A DNA stretch of 64,000 bases from Quercus robur. Lineage: Eukaryota; Streptophyta; Magnoliopsida; Fagales; Fagaceae. A program made the translations under genes and the position numbers. Each line of letters begins with the position of its first letter. Positions within the stretch are counted from its first letter, which is position 1. The notes below the pieces were generated by a model. That model saw only the letters and a list, made by a program, of their open reading frames with translations, searched no databases and was not told where the DNA came from. The stretch spans positions 78,071,834 to 78,135,833 of the forward strand of contig NC_065538.1 in assembly GCF_932294415.1 (NCBI RefSeq), given 5' to 3'. Positions 1 through 11,337 of this stretch are shown one piece after another.

Positions 1-469
1 CTTTCTCTCTCTTCCAGCCATTGCATAGTACAATAGCTGTATTAGGGTTCAAATGGAGGAATCATGATTGTCTATTTAGCAACATTCCTCGTACTATAAG
101 AGGGACATGTTGCTGAACCATTAGGGCAAGAACCTAGAGAAACCAAGAGAAAAACCTAAAAGTTTGGGTAGGAAAGTGAGGTAGAGAAAAAAGGCATTCT
201 TTGGGAAAGAACACCACCATTGTACAAAGACCTTCATTTTCTTTACATAATAGAAAAACAGAAGAGAGTAAGGGAGATTCTCTTTTAGTCATACCCTATT
301 TGTCCTTTTTTCGGCCCTATATTCAGTTATCTTTCTCTTTGGCCATCCAATGCCTTCGAGAAAGAAAAATGCAGGTGCTTAGGCTAGTTCATGAGAAAAC
401 CAACAAGCAGAAGCAAGTGTGGACCATGTCTCCTTGCACACTGAAGGCACAGAATCATCCGAGGAGGTT

Positions 470-1643
470 AGACAGCTCGATAATAGGGACCTTGTGGTAG
501 CTATTGAAGACCTTCAACATTCTTAGGCCACTATGTAGGAAGAGTTCCAGTCCTTACGCCAAAGGACAACTACCCCTCAAACCCCACAAGGAGGTTAAGG
601 ACCTTAAGGAGAGACCAAAAGTTCAAATCTTGCTCCACCTCAGAACCAAGATCCACCTCTCAACCAAAGGGCACCTTTGCAGCCCGAGGGACCTTAGGCA
701 TCCCCTTACTTAATTGCACTCATCCTGCCTGAGGCTAGGAAAGCAGAGAGTTCTGCTTATATCAACATGATGGGGAATGCTAGAGAGCATATCAGGAGGT
801 ATATGGATGCCTTGACAGCTCACTCTCGTGACCATGAGTTGAGACTCAGGGAGTTCTCCAAATCATTGAAGGGTTGAGCCTTCACGTGGTACACCGGCCA
901 TTTGCTAGGGTCGGTTTTGAGCTGGAATGATATGGCTAACAAGTTCATGAAGAAGTTTTTCGCTCTAGATGAGAAGCTTACTTTGTTAGATCTACAGCAA
1001 GAGAAGTAGAGGGTATCCGAAGGGTTACTGGATTACATCCATAGGTTCAAAGACCTCTCTTTGATATGCTATGATCCTGTAGAGGAAGAAAGATTGGTGG
1101 ATATTTGCATTGCTGGTATGCTGTACGAGTACCGCCCTTATCTGGAGAATCTGTAGATCCCATATTTCATAAAACTGGTGGAAGCGTCCAGGAGGACAAG
1201 CATGTCAGTTAGAAAGCCTGCGAAAGGCTTGACTTCACAAACCCCAAGTGCTACTAGAAAACCTTGGAAGCGGGAGAGCAAAAAGGTGGAAATAGCTGTG
1301 GTAAAAGAGCCAAAGAAAGCCACCAAGGACAGAAAGAGAGAGGGAAGTGGCATTACTGCCCCCTATTTCTGTCTCGGCGGAAGAGCTATACAGCATCCTA
1401 TAAGCCTAGGTGAAGGATGGTGTGGTGGTACTGCCCAAGTGCAAACATGAGCCAATAAAGGAGGAAAAACAAGGTGCGCTTTACTGTAGGTATCATAGAA
1501 GAAGTGACCACCACACCATAGACTGCTACGCTCTAAGAAACATATTCCATGAAAAGGTGGCCAATGGTGATTTGGTCATCAAGAATAGGAAGCTTACAAA
1601 CCAATGGATGCACAGACCCAAGATAGCAATGACCTTTTCATAG
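470..1643 (+). pseudogene. Ty3 gag pseudogene with zinc-knuckle-like motif
   Basis: Translated pieces show a retrotransposon gag: an N-terminal predicted coiled coil (about 470-560), the core matrix/capsid region with 'AFTWYTGHL' and 'YIHRFKDLS' (about 770-1160), a lysine-rich linker (1180-1340) and a Cys/His cluster of the form C-x2-H-x5-H-x4-C at about 1480-1530. In the intact element the product would coat the genomic RNA. At least five in-frame stops are explained by single C-to-T changes (CAG to TAG, CGA to TGA), which points to decay of methylated cytosines. No start codon is assigned because the N-terminus is scrambled. Confidence 0.75.
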
Positions 1644-1740
1644 GTTGTGAGGACCTTATGGAAGAAGAGGCTAGGAATGCAACTAGCAATATTGCTATAC
1701 CCGCGCCATTGCAAGATAAAGAGATGACATTGAGAATCCA

Positions 1741-2519
1741 GTGAGATGATAAAGTTCACATTTTTCTTGAAGGAATAGGTCTCAAGCCATTAGCTAAAGG
1801 GGAGGCAGCTCAGACCCTGATTCGAGTGGTGGAAAGAAGCCAGGAAATAGCTACTTCCAAGGGAAGCTTATTGTAGGTGGCATATCAAGAGACTCGGGAG
1901 TCAGTGACATTCTCTACCAAGGATTTGGCCAACCGAGTTGTGGATGGTGAGAGACCCTTGTATGTCATTGCTTTCTTGTGAGCTTCCCAAATCAAGAGGG
2001 CTTTAGTGGACACCAATGTCTCCTCCAACATTTTACCCCTCTCGACATTGGATGCCATGGGCATTCCATGAGAAAGAATCATTCGAGTGCCACTTTAAGT
2101 GGCAGGGATAGGTTTGTTGCAATAGTGCACTCTGGGGCATGTATCTTTGGATTTAAGGGTAGGTCCTATCAGGGCACGTACTCTCATGCATGTAATGGAT
2201 GGTGATACTTCATACCATGTTATTTTGGGCAGCCCTTGGCTTAAAGCACACAAAGGAATTACTTCCACGTATCTTCAGTGCGTGAAGTTGTTTGGAGAGG
2301 TAGGCCTATAACTATTTTGAGGCCACTAGGATGCCTTATGATAGGGCAAAGCTCCACTATGCAGAGGCAGCTTTGTATCAGGAGTTTGAACCTGAGGGAG
2401 AGAATATGATCCTTCCTTTCAATGCCACTGTTTTAGAAAGGGAGGAAGAAGATAATGGAGAGGAACTTGAGAGACCTCCAAGCCAGATGGCAAGGTGGTC
2501 TACGAGTTCTGACGGTTAA
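1741..2519 (+). pseudogene. Ty3 aspartic protease region, degenerate
   Basis: The segment about 1990-2080 encodes 'ALVDTNVSSNILP', matching the retroviral-type protease active-site block in which Asp-Thr/Ser-Gly is expected; here Gly is replaced by Asn. About 2215-2290 encodes 'LGQPWLKAHKGITST', the conserved C-terminal protease block. Several in-frame stops interrupt it. The last part (2331-2519) is an acidic open stretch that normally links protease to reverse transcriptase. The protease would release Gag and Pol proteins if intact; this copy cannot. Confidence 0.65.
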
Positions 2520-2755
2520 GGGAAGGGGGTCGAGAGAATGGAGGGCCTAACCCCTTTAGCCTTACTCAACAAACAAGAGGGGAACACATAGTTGAAGAAA
2601 CTGTGAAGGAAGCCCCTGAATGCATGAATGATGTTGTGAAAAACGTCCAAGAAGAGTTCATTGAGGTCAATCTCAGCAAGGAAGGAAGAGAAAGGATGGT
2701 TAAGATAAGTAAAGGTCAATTTGGTAGATCCTTATACCATGGTTGCTCCATCACC

Positions 2756-3123
2756 TAGTAAGCGTTTCTTGTTATACATAGCCAATACGGAGCAGTCACT
2801 GGGGACTTTGCTAGCCCAGGAGCAAACTTATGAAGAGACTAGAGCTGAGGTACTCCACGGTTGAAAAGGCATGTCTATCCTTGGCATTTTCTATGTCAAA
2901 ATTTAATCATTACTTTTTAAAGCATCATATACAATTGGTGACCAAGAGTAGCCCTGTGAAGTATCTCCTAACCCACCCTCAATTGTCAGGGAGAATGGCT
3001 CAATGGGCCATCCTAACATCGTGCCATAATATCAAGTGCATAAGACCATCCGCCATTAAAGGGCAAGCAATGGCCGACTTGCTAGCCAACTTCCCAGGGA
3101 TTAGTGATTTCTCTCTTCCCTAA
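2756..3123 (+). pseudogene. Ty3 RT-connection / RNase H remnant (RT palm deleted)
   Basis: The reading begins with a frame matching the first RNase H beta strand of Ty3 polymerases ('FLLYIANTEQSLGTLLAQE'), then after a frameshift near 2828 continues as 'RYSTVEKACLSLAF', 'HYFLKHHIQLVTKS' and 'IKGQAMADLLANFP', standard landmarks of the RT-linked RNase H domain. The fingers and palm with the catalytic Asp-Asp box should precede this. Only about 240 bp separate it from the protease linker, so the catalytic RT core has been lost by internal deletion. It therefore cannot support reverse transcription. Confidence 0.75.
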
Positions 3124-3615
3124 GAGGATGTCTTGGTGACAAAAGAGCAAGAATGGTCTATGCACTTCGACGACTCGTCTACATCTTAGGGAGGGGGAAT
3201 AGGAGTAGTGTTGAAGTCACCTAGAGAAGAACACACGTTTGCTTATTATAAGCTACGTTTCCTCGATTCAAACAACAAATCAAAATATGAAGCCCTAGTA
3301 GTATGACTGAAGGTTTCTAGGAGACTTGGCATAAGAAGGTTAAAACTATTTTGGCATTCCAACTTAGTCATTAAGCAGGTTGAAGGAACCCATGGGGTGA
3401 AGAATCCTAGCTTGGCTACTTACAAGGCCATAGTACAGGAATTCATTAGACACTTCACCTCCATAGAATGTCAAATGATTAACCAGAATGAGAACAAGTT
3501 GGCTGATTCACTGGCCTCCCTAGCCACTGTATTGAAGAAAGAGAAGATGACACTTCAGGTAGAGAAACAGCCTGGCCTGATCAAAGGCGAGTTGTGCCTC
3601 CCCGAAGATTGGTGA
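3124..3615 (+). pseudogene. Second RNase H domain (Tat/Ogre type)
   Basis: After the first RNase H there is another RNase H fold: 'MHFDDSSTS' (first catalytic Asp block, with a stop just after), 'NNKSKYEALV' (Glu helix), 'FWHSNLVIKQVEGTHGVK' (Asp/Asn-containing strand) and 'NKLADSLASLAT' (last catalytic Asp block). This arrangement is known from the Tat/Ogre clade of plant Ty3 elements. Stops at about 3188 and 3307 break the frame. The last third (3397-3615) is still open. Confidence 0.7.
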
Positions 3616-4440
3616 GAACCTTTATTAAAAGCAATGATCCAAGGTAGGGACATTGGGACAAGTTTGCCATTAAATATGAAAGACTTCCTCAAGATCAATG
3701 GAGATTTTTTTTTTTTTTTTTTTTTTCAGAGAAGCAGAAGGGTTGCTAATGAAGTGTGTCTTAAGGCAAGAAGGGCTGACACAGTTGCATAGGTTACACC
3801 ATAATGTTTATGGGGTAAACCTTGATGTCGGCCTATACAATCTTCTGTACAAAAGACTATAGAGGCTAGGGGTCTTTTGGCCAAAAATGGCCAATGATGC
3901 CAAAGGAGGGCAGAAAGACTACAAAACTTCTTCTATCATACCCCCAGATCAAGCAAAAGTGCTAAATAGTGAAGTACAAGAAGAAGATTGGCAGGATCCG
4001 TACTTGAGATACCTTTTAGAGGGTGTACTACTCGTTGATCGGTTAAAAGGGAAGAAGCTAAAGAAGTATGCAACAAGATTCAAGATGGTGGATGTGAAGT
4101 TGTTCAAAAGACGCATCCAAGGGAAATGACTGGTATGCATTCCCAACAAAGAGGTGAAGGGAATTCTCTCAGATTTGCACGAGGGAGAGCCAGCAAGACA
4201 CCCTGGTGGCAGAAAGTTATGACAAATGGCTTTGCACCAGGGATACTATTAGCCCACCATGCAAATAAATGCCTAGGATTTCACCAAGAAGTGTCAGGAA
4301 TGTTAAAGGCGAGGAGATGAGATACATACTGGCCACCAAAGCCTCCATCCAACTATGACTCCATCTCCTTTCCATAGTTGGGGGCTAGACTTCATAGGTC
4401 CCATAAATCCCCCTTCTGAAGGATGTGTTACTAAAATCGT
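3616..4440 (+). pseudogene. Ty3 integrase N-terminal half, truncated
   Basis: The region encodes a linker with 'DWQDPYLRYLLEG' (3990-4025), then 'LHEGEPARHPGGRKL' (about 4170-4220), part of the HHCC zinc-binding domain, and 'FHSWGLDFIGPINPPSEG' (4370-4425), the start of the catalytic DDE core with its first Asp. Reading across the domain needs two frame changes. A 17-bp poly-T tract near 3708 interrupts the linker. The core stops at about 4440 where LINE sequence on the other strand begins, so the second Asp and the Glu are gone. Confidence 0.7.
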
Positions 4441-5150
4441 TTTAGTAACATCATCACCAACTATATACCAATATTTTTGGAAAAAGAAATGTGACATACC
4501 AATTGCCTTGGAGATTTTGAAGGATGCATTTGAAATAGTGCTTGCTTTACCTCATTTGGAGTATAAGGTTGGAGGAGTGTGTTATTCATATCTGGTGTAA
4601 CTATCCTCTCCACCAAATCCAAAACTGGCCCCATGACATTTGAATTTGCAATAGAGAAAAGTTTTTGTAAATATGTCTTAGCCACCATCTCTTTATGCTC
4701 TTCAGAAGTGCACATCTTCCATCATCATCCTCAAATCCTACAATACGTCTTTGGCTAGCCCTATGATAAAAGTATCTTGTATTCTTATCCTCGCAGGTAG
4801 CCAAATAGATCTAGATCGCTATCTCTAAAATAGCTCATCCTAGAATAAGATGGAATTAATTTCGTCTCTCACCTTTTGAATGTGGGCAAGATTATCAAGA
4901 TCATTCATAGCCGTGAGGATCTCCAACTCTTTATATTTCTCATCCAGCATAGACTTTGAGTTTCCAAGGGTTCTACTCCACCCAACTAAAGACTTACGGC
5001 ATTGTCTTATCTTATTGAACAAACGGTACATTGGGCTTCCGGAGTTAGTCTCTCTATTCAGCTTCCAAGATAATATTTTCACATTCTGGATGGGTGGACC
5101 ACTTCTCCTCAAACCGCTTTGGGATCTTTTTTCTTCTAGGAATTAGGCCG
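4440..5150 (-). mobile_element. L1-type LINE ORF2 internal fragment
   Basis: On the minus strand three overlapping frames read in order: a segment upstream of RT ending 'KVRDEINSILF' (5112-4840), then 'RNTRYFYHRASQRR'-like sequence (4804-4601), then 'ALFQMHPSKSP' and 'FFFQKYWYIVGDDVT' (4715-4445), the block just before the LINE reverse transcriptase fingers. This is the linker between endonuclease and RT of plant L1 elements. Both ends are missing, so it is neither a normal 5'-truncated copy nor a full element; more likely a recombination remnant joined to the Ty3 integrase. No poly-A or target duplication was seen. Confidence 0.75.
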
Positions 5151-5251
5151 GCCTCTTGGGTTGAGAGCAAGATCGGGTCATGGCCTGAATAGGCAGCTTG
5201 GAGGTGACGAACCTTCACAAGCTCGGTCCAATCTTATTCTTCACTTCTCAT

Positions 5252-5287
<36 letters not shown>

Positions 5288-5639
5288 ATTATTTTTCACT
5301 TCTCATTCTTCTTCTTTTAACTATAAGTAGTGGGTTAGGCTGAAGCCAATAACAAAATTAAAACCACAATGGGTCTATTTGCTTTGGGTGAAAAACGGAG
5401 ATGCTGAAAACTGAGAAGTGAAATAATGTAGTGATTACCATTTTCTCTTTGTTTGGTAGACAAGAAAACTCAGTAGAAAGAAAGAGGGGCAGGGAGTATT
5501 TTATCCTTCGACCCCACATAATATTTTTCCTCCGAAACGGAGAGAGCACAGAGATGAAAACTTCCCTTGCTAAGAAAAATAAAAGACAAATTAACGTTAT
5601 TGTCCCATATCTCTCAAATGATTAATATGGTGTAATTTA
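5151..5639. other. Non-coding spacer with (TA)n microsatellite
   Basis: No coding signal is seen. A (TA)n tract occupies about 5256-5283, followed by TTA/TTC-rich sequence. The stretch 5440-5625 is open on the + strand for 64 codons but resembles nothing I know and has no splice or promoter context. Confidence 0.5.
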
Positions 5640-7010
5640 AATAATTCTTTTAGTCAATTTTTTTCTTATTATATAAAATAAATGAAATAGAGAAAATGAA
5701 ACAATATAATATATGTGATTCTTCTGCTTTTATATGTTGTCATTCCCTTTTACTAAATTGATTGATTACCATTTTTTCTTATATAATAAATAATGAAAAT
5801 ATTTCTCCTTATATGTAATATTATGCAAAATGGCATAATAGTAAACAAATATAAACTATCTTTTTCGTCCTCCTAGTAACTAAAGAAAAGTTATATTTGT
5901 TTTTTTTTGTTATGAGTTTAGTATTGGTTGATTCCTTGACATGTGTTTGCAGCTGAATTGGTGGCTAGAGCTTAGATTAGGTCTAATTCAAGTGTTGGAT
6001 GTAATCGCGTTCAATTGTCAGGGTTAGTTAGAGTTGGTTAATTCTAGCATATGCATGAATTTAATTAACACATTTAGTTTTGTTAAGATCAATTGGAAAC
6101 CTCACTTAACACATGTTAGTACTACTGTCCATCTTTAGTGTGATGACTCTATAAATACAAAGTTCTTGTGGAGTGGGGGAGCAATGGTCAGGTTTCAAAT
6201 CTTCAAGAGAAAGTTTCATACATATATGCTCTTAGATTAAGTTAGAGTAGAATTTGTATCTTAAAAAAAAAAAGTGTTAGTCAATGTATATAATCTCAAT
6301 TCTAAATTCTAAAGCTCGACAAGTAATGTATTTTGTGCTTCTCTCTTAATCTCTCTCTCAATTTCGGTTCTCTCTCTTTTCTTGGAGGTTTGGTTCCCTC
6401 AAAGCAGTCCCTAATCAGCGCTTTTAATACCCAATCATTCCGCACGCATAAACTTCTTCACCATTATCAATCCCACACATACCTGAAACCATATCTTGAA
6501 TTCTTATATACGCATAGAAAGTCATCCTAATTAACTCACTCAAGAAAGAAATCCACACTTGATCTTGTCAATTCAAGTTGATCTTTTAACCTCCCTATAT
6601 AGGTCACCTAGTGGATGAATTTTCAACGAGAGGATAATACAAAGGTTGTTGTCTCACAGTAATAAACAGAAAATCCGTGCCCCTTTCTTCCATGTGCTAA
6701 ACAGAAATATTTGGGATACTACCCATATCTTGTGGTCCTAAAGAGAGTGATGTGAGGTTATTTTGAAACCACATAGATCTTTTCCAACAAGTTCATTACA
6801 GAAAATCTTCAAGAAGATCCTAGGAGTGTTAAAGGTTCAAGTTCATTTAGACAAGCTTTGTTTGTGGAGGAGATTCTGTTAGGAAGATTTCAAAGATTCT
6901 ACTGTACGTGGTTGGGAGGCAAACATGACTATTGCAGAGGCTAAAACAGAGAGTTCAGATGTGCAAAAGTTTTGTGAACAGGTTATTTGTAACTTTTTTA
7001 TCCTATAATG
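5640..7010 (+). repeat. Duplicated block, copy 1 (upstream of CRK-A)
   Basis: This block recurs in the same orientation at 12541-12964 plus 17779-18770. Matching landmarks include 'ATATATGTGATTCTTCTGC' (5700s versus 12620s), 'GTGTTGGATGTAAT' (5990s versus 12953), and a TC-rich segment followed by 'GGTTCCCTCAAAGCAGTC' or a one-base variant (6390s versus 18130s). It contains no recognised protein; the short open frame 6333-6530 has a counterpart at 18104-18289, but both are broken and I do not call a gene. It lies where the promoter and ectodomain exon of a CRK would be expected. Confidence 0.8.
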
Positions 7011-7663
7011 AAATTTTTATGGGATTGGACCCTAGAGTGGTTTTTCCATTGAAGAGGTTTTCTATTGGTTTTATACTTCGATACCATATCATGTGTTCTT
7101 ACTTTACAGTTTTACTGCTTCAATATATCAAAATTTGTGTAATAAATCACTAACTTGTTAAATCCGCTGCCTAGATCACATAGGGGTCTAAACTAGAATT
7201 TTCATTTTCAATCCTCCTACCAAACACACAAGAAGAAAAAATTAATATTTTCTTTCCCCTTACTTATAAAATCAAATATTCCATGTCTATATCAAAATAA
7301 CGGTTGGGAACCGGCCATCATATTTAACTGAATTGAGCAAAAAATAAAAAGCTAAAAGGGGAAAATTTTGGGTTTGTATCATGGCAAACATTGAAGATAC
7401 TATTCGACCAAACAAAGAAGAAAGCATTGCTGGGTGCTACAAATTGTGGTTGGTTTATTCGTTGGCTACAGCTTCCATCTATTTTCAATTTTAGAATATG
7501 GGTTATTGTTCTGGTATCTCTTAATCAAGAGTGTCAACTGGTTAGTATTCAATCCAAAAAAAAAAAAAATTTATAATATTATTTTGAATAGCGGCACTAA
7601 TTATAAAGATATAAACCATTCTATTCTGTAGTTTTCCAATGAACCAGAATATTGTTTATGCAG
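7011..7663. other. AT-rich spacer and residual CRK intron 1
   Basis: No gene is seen from 7011 to about 7580. From about 7600 to 7663 the sequence resembles the end of intron 1 of CRK-D ('ATATTGTTTATGCAG' acceptor), showing that CRK-A once had an upstream exon. No DUF26 ectodomain exon is present. Confidence 0.55.
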
Positions 7664-9667
7664 GGAAAAGTAATATCTCATCACTGACAATTGTTGCCAT
7701 TGTTGCTCTCATAATAGTCTCAGTGGTGCTATTCTTTATGGGCTACTGCTTCCTTATAAGAAGGAAAGCAAGTAAAACTATACAGGAAGAAAATGGTAAA
7801 GAATAAACTGTTGGATTTTATAAATTATATTCCCTAATGTCAAACTTGTAGTGACTTACGTTTACTGTTTTCTTCTGCAGCTGCTAATGAAATTTCGATT
7901 GTAGAGTCCTTGCAATATGATTTTGCTACCATTGAAGCTGCCACCAATAAGTTCTCAGATGATAAAAAACTAGGTGAAGGTGGATTTGGTCAGGTTTACA
8001 AGGTACATGATAGTTTTTCATTATTTGGTTACTTTTCGTTGATAATTCTACTCATTTATATATAGTCAATTCAGAGCAAGCTAAATCTTTTGTATTAATG
8101 AATTAGAAAGGTAAATAATTCTTAGTTGATGTATATTTTCAGGGCATACTTGCAAATAGACAAGAGATAGCTGTAAAGAGGTTATCACGAAGCTCTAGAC
8201 AAGGTGCAGGAGAATTTAAAAATGAGGTTGTATTGGTAGCCAAGCTTCAACACAGAAATCTTGTACGGCTTTTGGGATTTTGTTTGGAAGGAGAAGAAAA
8301 GATACTTGTCTACGAATTTGTGCCCAACAAAAGCCTTGACTACTTTCTATATGGTCTGTTCCTTGCAATCATATTTTTATTTTTATTGTCTTAGGAAATG
8401 TGAGATTAAGTTTTAACCTCAAAGGAAGGGCCAAATCCATTCAATAAGGGTCTAGCTTGCAGTTTACTTAGCTATTTAGAAATTCATCATGGTCTTGTGT
8501 GACATACAAGAGATGAAAGGATTAAATTTCTTTTCTATATATAGTTTTCAAAAAAAAAAAAAAAAATTCTGAAGTTAATTGATTTAGTTGAATGTGTATG
8601 TGAATTTAATCGATTATTCTAATTATAATATGGAATTTTGATGAATGTGTAGAACCTGAAAGGCATGGAAAACTAGATTGGTCAAAACGTTACAAGATTA
8701 TTGGTGGGATTGCTCGAGGAATGCTTTATCTCCATGAAGATTCACGACTTAAAATTATACATCGTGATCTTAAAGCTAGTAATGTTTGATTAGATGAGAA
8801 CATGAATCCAAAGATTTCAGATTTTGGAATGGCAAAGATTTTTGCTGTTGACCAAACGCAGGCAAACACTAGTAGGGTTGCTGGTACATTGTAAGTTCTA
8901 AATTCATTTGATCATCCTACAAATAATATACTTATAAGGCAAAGAAGTTGAGGAAAAAAAATCAAATAATTTAGATTTTGCATAGTTACTCCAAACTTCT
9001 GTTGCTACAGCTTGCATGTATTCATGGAGTAATGTTATAAGCTGTACTACACAAATAACATTGTTTACATAATTGCATTAGCATATCTATTTACTTTCTT
9101 TTTATCAATATTAATGTTGTATCGATGTGCTGTTTTGTAGTGGTTATATGTCTCCAGAATATATTATGCATGGACAATTCTCGGCGAAATCTGATGTGTA
9201 TAGCTTTGGTATATTAATTTTAGTGATTTTAAGTGGCAAGAAAATCAATTCTTTTTATCAATCAGATGGTCCACCAGACCTTTTGAGCTTTGTGAGTATG
9301 AATAGATCTCATGTTTTAGCAAATTTCATCATATCCAATTGAGAGTAAAGAGTGTAACTTTCTAACATTACCTTACCAATTGGCGTAGGCTTGGAAACAT
9401 TGGGAGGACGGAACACTACTGGAATTTTTGGATCCCACTTTGGGAGGTTCTTACTCGAGAAATGAAGTGATTAGATGTCTTCAAATTGGCTTATTATGTG
9501 TACAAGAAAATCCAGTTGACAGGCCCACAATGGCTTCAATAGTCCTCATGCTAAACAGTTACTCTATTACTCCGCCATCACCTCAAAATCCAGCATATCT
9601 CCGAACAGAGCGAAACATGCCATTGTCTATCAATGAGGCATCCATTACTGAAGTATACCCTCGATAA
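7664..9667 (+). pseudogene. CRK-A: cysteine-rich receptor-like kinase pseudogene lacking the ectodomain
   Basis: Exons 2-7 of a CRK are present with good splice sites: 7664-7795 (transmembrane helix and basic stop-transfer segment), 7881-8002 (ends in '[11 protein letters not shown]', glycine loop), 8143-8353 ('EIAVKRL' with the ATP lysine), 8653-8890 ('IIHRDLKAS' catalytic loop and 'SDFGMAK'), 9141-9291 ('GYMSPEY') and 9389-9667 (C-lobe, ending 'EASITEVYPR'). Exon 1 with the signal peptide and DUF26 domains is absent. A TGA at 8787-8789 sits between the HRD and DFG motifs. Compared with CRK-A' the tail has lost 45 bp between two CCATTG repeats. The lone stop and intact splice sites suggest recent death. 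It belongs with CRK-B and CRK-D by sequence. Confidence 0.9.
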
Positions 9668-10188
9668 AGGGCTTCGCTTGAATTAGTCTGTTCATTAGTC
9701 ATAGAAGCTTGAACGTTGAGTTGCATAAGACCGTTGTTTAAAGCTCTGAGACTTCACGATGATGCAGGCAGCATTAGAATTATCTAATATTTTATTTTTG
9801 AAATTAAAATTAAAATTTTCGTTTTTAAAATTTGAATTTGGTTTTAATATTGAGGGTTTTAAGGGATTTGATTAGATGTTTTGCATATTAATATAATCTC
9901 TAAAAGATATTTAATTGGTACGCCTGTAATGGTGGTGAATGGAGATGATTTTGAATAAGAATTTTATGATGAGTTGAGAATGTCTCCTATTTTGTTCTGT
10001 GATCGGTGGTGATGTTAAATGCCCCTAGGTGGTGATGCCTAGGGTTTGCAGATTCTAGGCGGTAAAGCCTACGATTTGTACTGTTGTTTCTTTTGTTCCT
10101 CTTTTATCTCTATTTTCCTACTATGTTCTGTATCACACGATCTGTAAGAATTTTGCAATTTAATACGCATAAATGATATAATAGATAA
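9668..10188 (+). other. CRK-A downstream flank
   Basis: The first 200 bp match the sequence following CRK-A' (20199-20400), including 'TTTAAAGCTCTGAGACTTC'. The rest is AT-rich and non-coding. This is the old 3' untranslated and downstream region. Confidence 0.6.
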
Positions 10189-10932
10189 GAGCATTCACAC
10201 ATCTGACCCTCTCTTTTATTTTTTCCTTTTATATCTCACAAAGCCACATCCTTTATCTACTTCCTCTCCCACTGTTTGTTTTTTTTTTTTTTTTTTTGAT
10301 CTTTTCCTTTGTCGTAGCTCAGCACTTGTTTCTCTCTTCTCTAATGGTAGCAGCAAGCTCTCCACGAGCAAAGAAAGCAGCAAGCTCTCCATGGCAGTGG
10401 TGATAGCAGCCTTGATTTGAGTTTGGGTTTGAGTTGATGGGTTTTCTGTTGAAAGTTTGATTTTGGGTTCTAAGTTGTTGAGTTTTCCATTGAAGGTTTG
10501 ATTTTTCTTTGTTTTTGGTTGATTTTGTGATTGGAATATCATGGGTCTAAATGGGTTGTGGTGGTGGTGATTGAGTGGTGGTTAGGCGGTGTTGATTTTG
10601 GGTTAATATTCTGTTGATTTTGGGTTAATTCTCTGTGCTAGGTTGCAGTGTTTGGTGGTGGCGTTGGGTTTGATGGTTGGGTTTGATGTAGTTTTGTGGT
10701 GGTGTCGGGGCCTTCTTCCCTGCGATAGTTTGTTGCAGTTTGTAGAGGAGAGAGAAAAAAAGAATAAAAAAATCGGCAAAACATGAACAGTAACCGTGTA
10801 AATATACATGGTTTATTGTTTATTTACACCGGCTGTGTATATTTTACACATTTTTACACCCACTTATGTGGGTGTTTTTTTTGCTCAAAATGTGTATTTT
10901 ACACAATTATAAAAGAGCTGATGTGAATGCTC
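10189..10932. mobile_element. PIF/Harbinger-like non-autonomous element with TAA target duplication
   Basis: The left end reads GAGCATTCACACATCTG and the right end, reverse-complemented, reads GAGCATTCACATCAGCTC. A TAA triplet flanks both sides (10186-10188 and 10933-10935), as expected for PIF/Harbinger insertion. The 744-bp interior is rich in GGT/GTTG repeats and T runs and encodes no transposase. The CRK downstream flank resumes on its right side. Confidence 0.7.
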
Positions 10933-10935
10933 TAA

Positions 10936-11050
10936 GAAAGATATTTAGAAGACCAAGTTGTCCTTCCAATTTTAAATTGCTAAGAACATGCCTAGTTAAT
11001 TGTATTACCATGGCCTTGGTGGTTTGACATAGTATGACAGTGGCTTGCTA
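10936..11050 (+). repeat. CRK downstream flank segment, copy at CRK-A
   Basis: Sequence starting 'AGACCAAGTTGTCCTTCCA' matches the region about 56130-56225 downstream of CRK-D ('AGACCAAGCTGTACTTCAA'). It shows that the duplicated unit extended well beyond the stop codon. Confidence 0.6.
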
Positions 11051-11337
11051 TTCACTGATATTTTAAGGCCTGATTACCCCCTACGTTTGTTTGGATAGAT
11101 TCCCTCAACACCAAATATTTTATAACATTTTACAGAAGATTTTATGCTTAACAAAAATTAGTTTTAAGTTTGACCAAAATTTATAATGAAACAAACATGG
11201 TAAAATGCTGAAAATATTTTGTATAAAACATTTTACAGCAACAAAGCGCAACGAGGTAAAGCTTTCAACAAATCCCACGTGGCTGCCAATGCTCATGCTA
11301 TTGATAGTTCTGACTTATTAGACATGAAGTGTGCCTT

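Larger units (their letters stand above)
1..4440 (+). mobile_element. Degenerate Ty3/gypsy retrotransposon, dual RNase H (Tat/Ogre-like)
   Basis: Reading in order on the + strand there are gag, a zinc-knuckle region, aspartic protease, the RT-connection/RNase H part, a second RNase H, and integrase up to the start of the catalytic core. Stops and frameshifts occur throughout, so it is dead. No LTR was recognised inside the window; the 5' LTR may lie to the left. The 3' side ends at about 4440, where an oppositely oriented LINE fragment takes over inside the integrase core. A second RNase H after the RT-linked one is the known hallmark of the Tat/Ogre lineage, so I place it there. The palm of the reverse transcriptase is missing. 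Confidence 0.85.

Noticed and set aside
6333..6530. 65-aa frame with a paralog at 18104-18289
   Set aside because: Similarity between the two is explained by the block duplication at DNA level; the frames end differently and no family is recognised.
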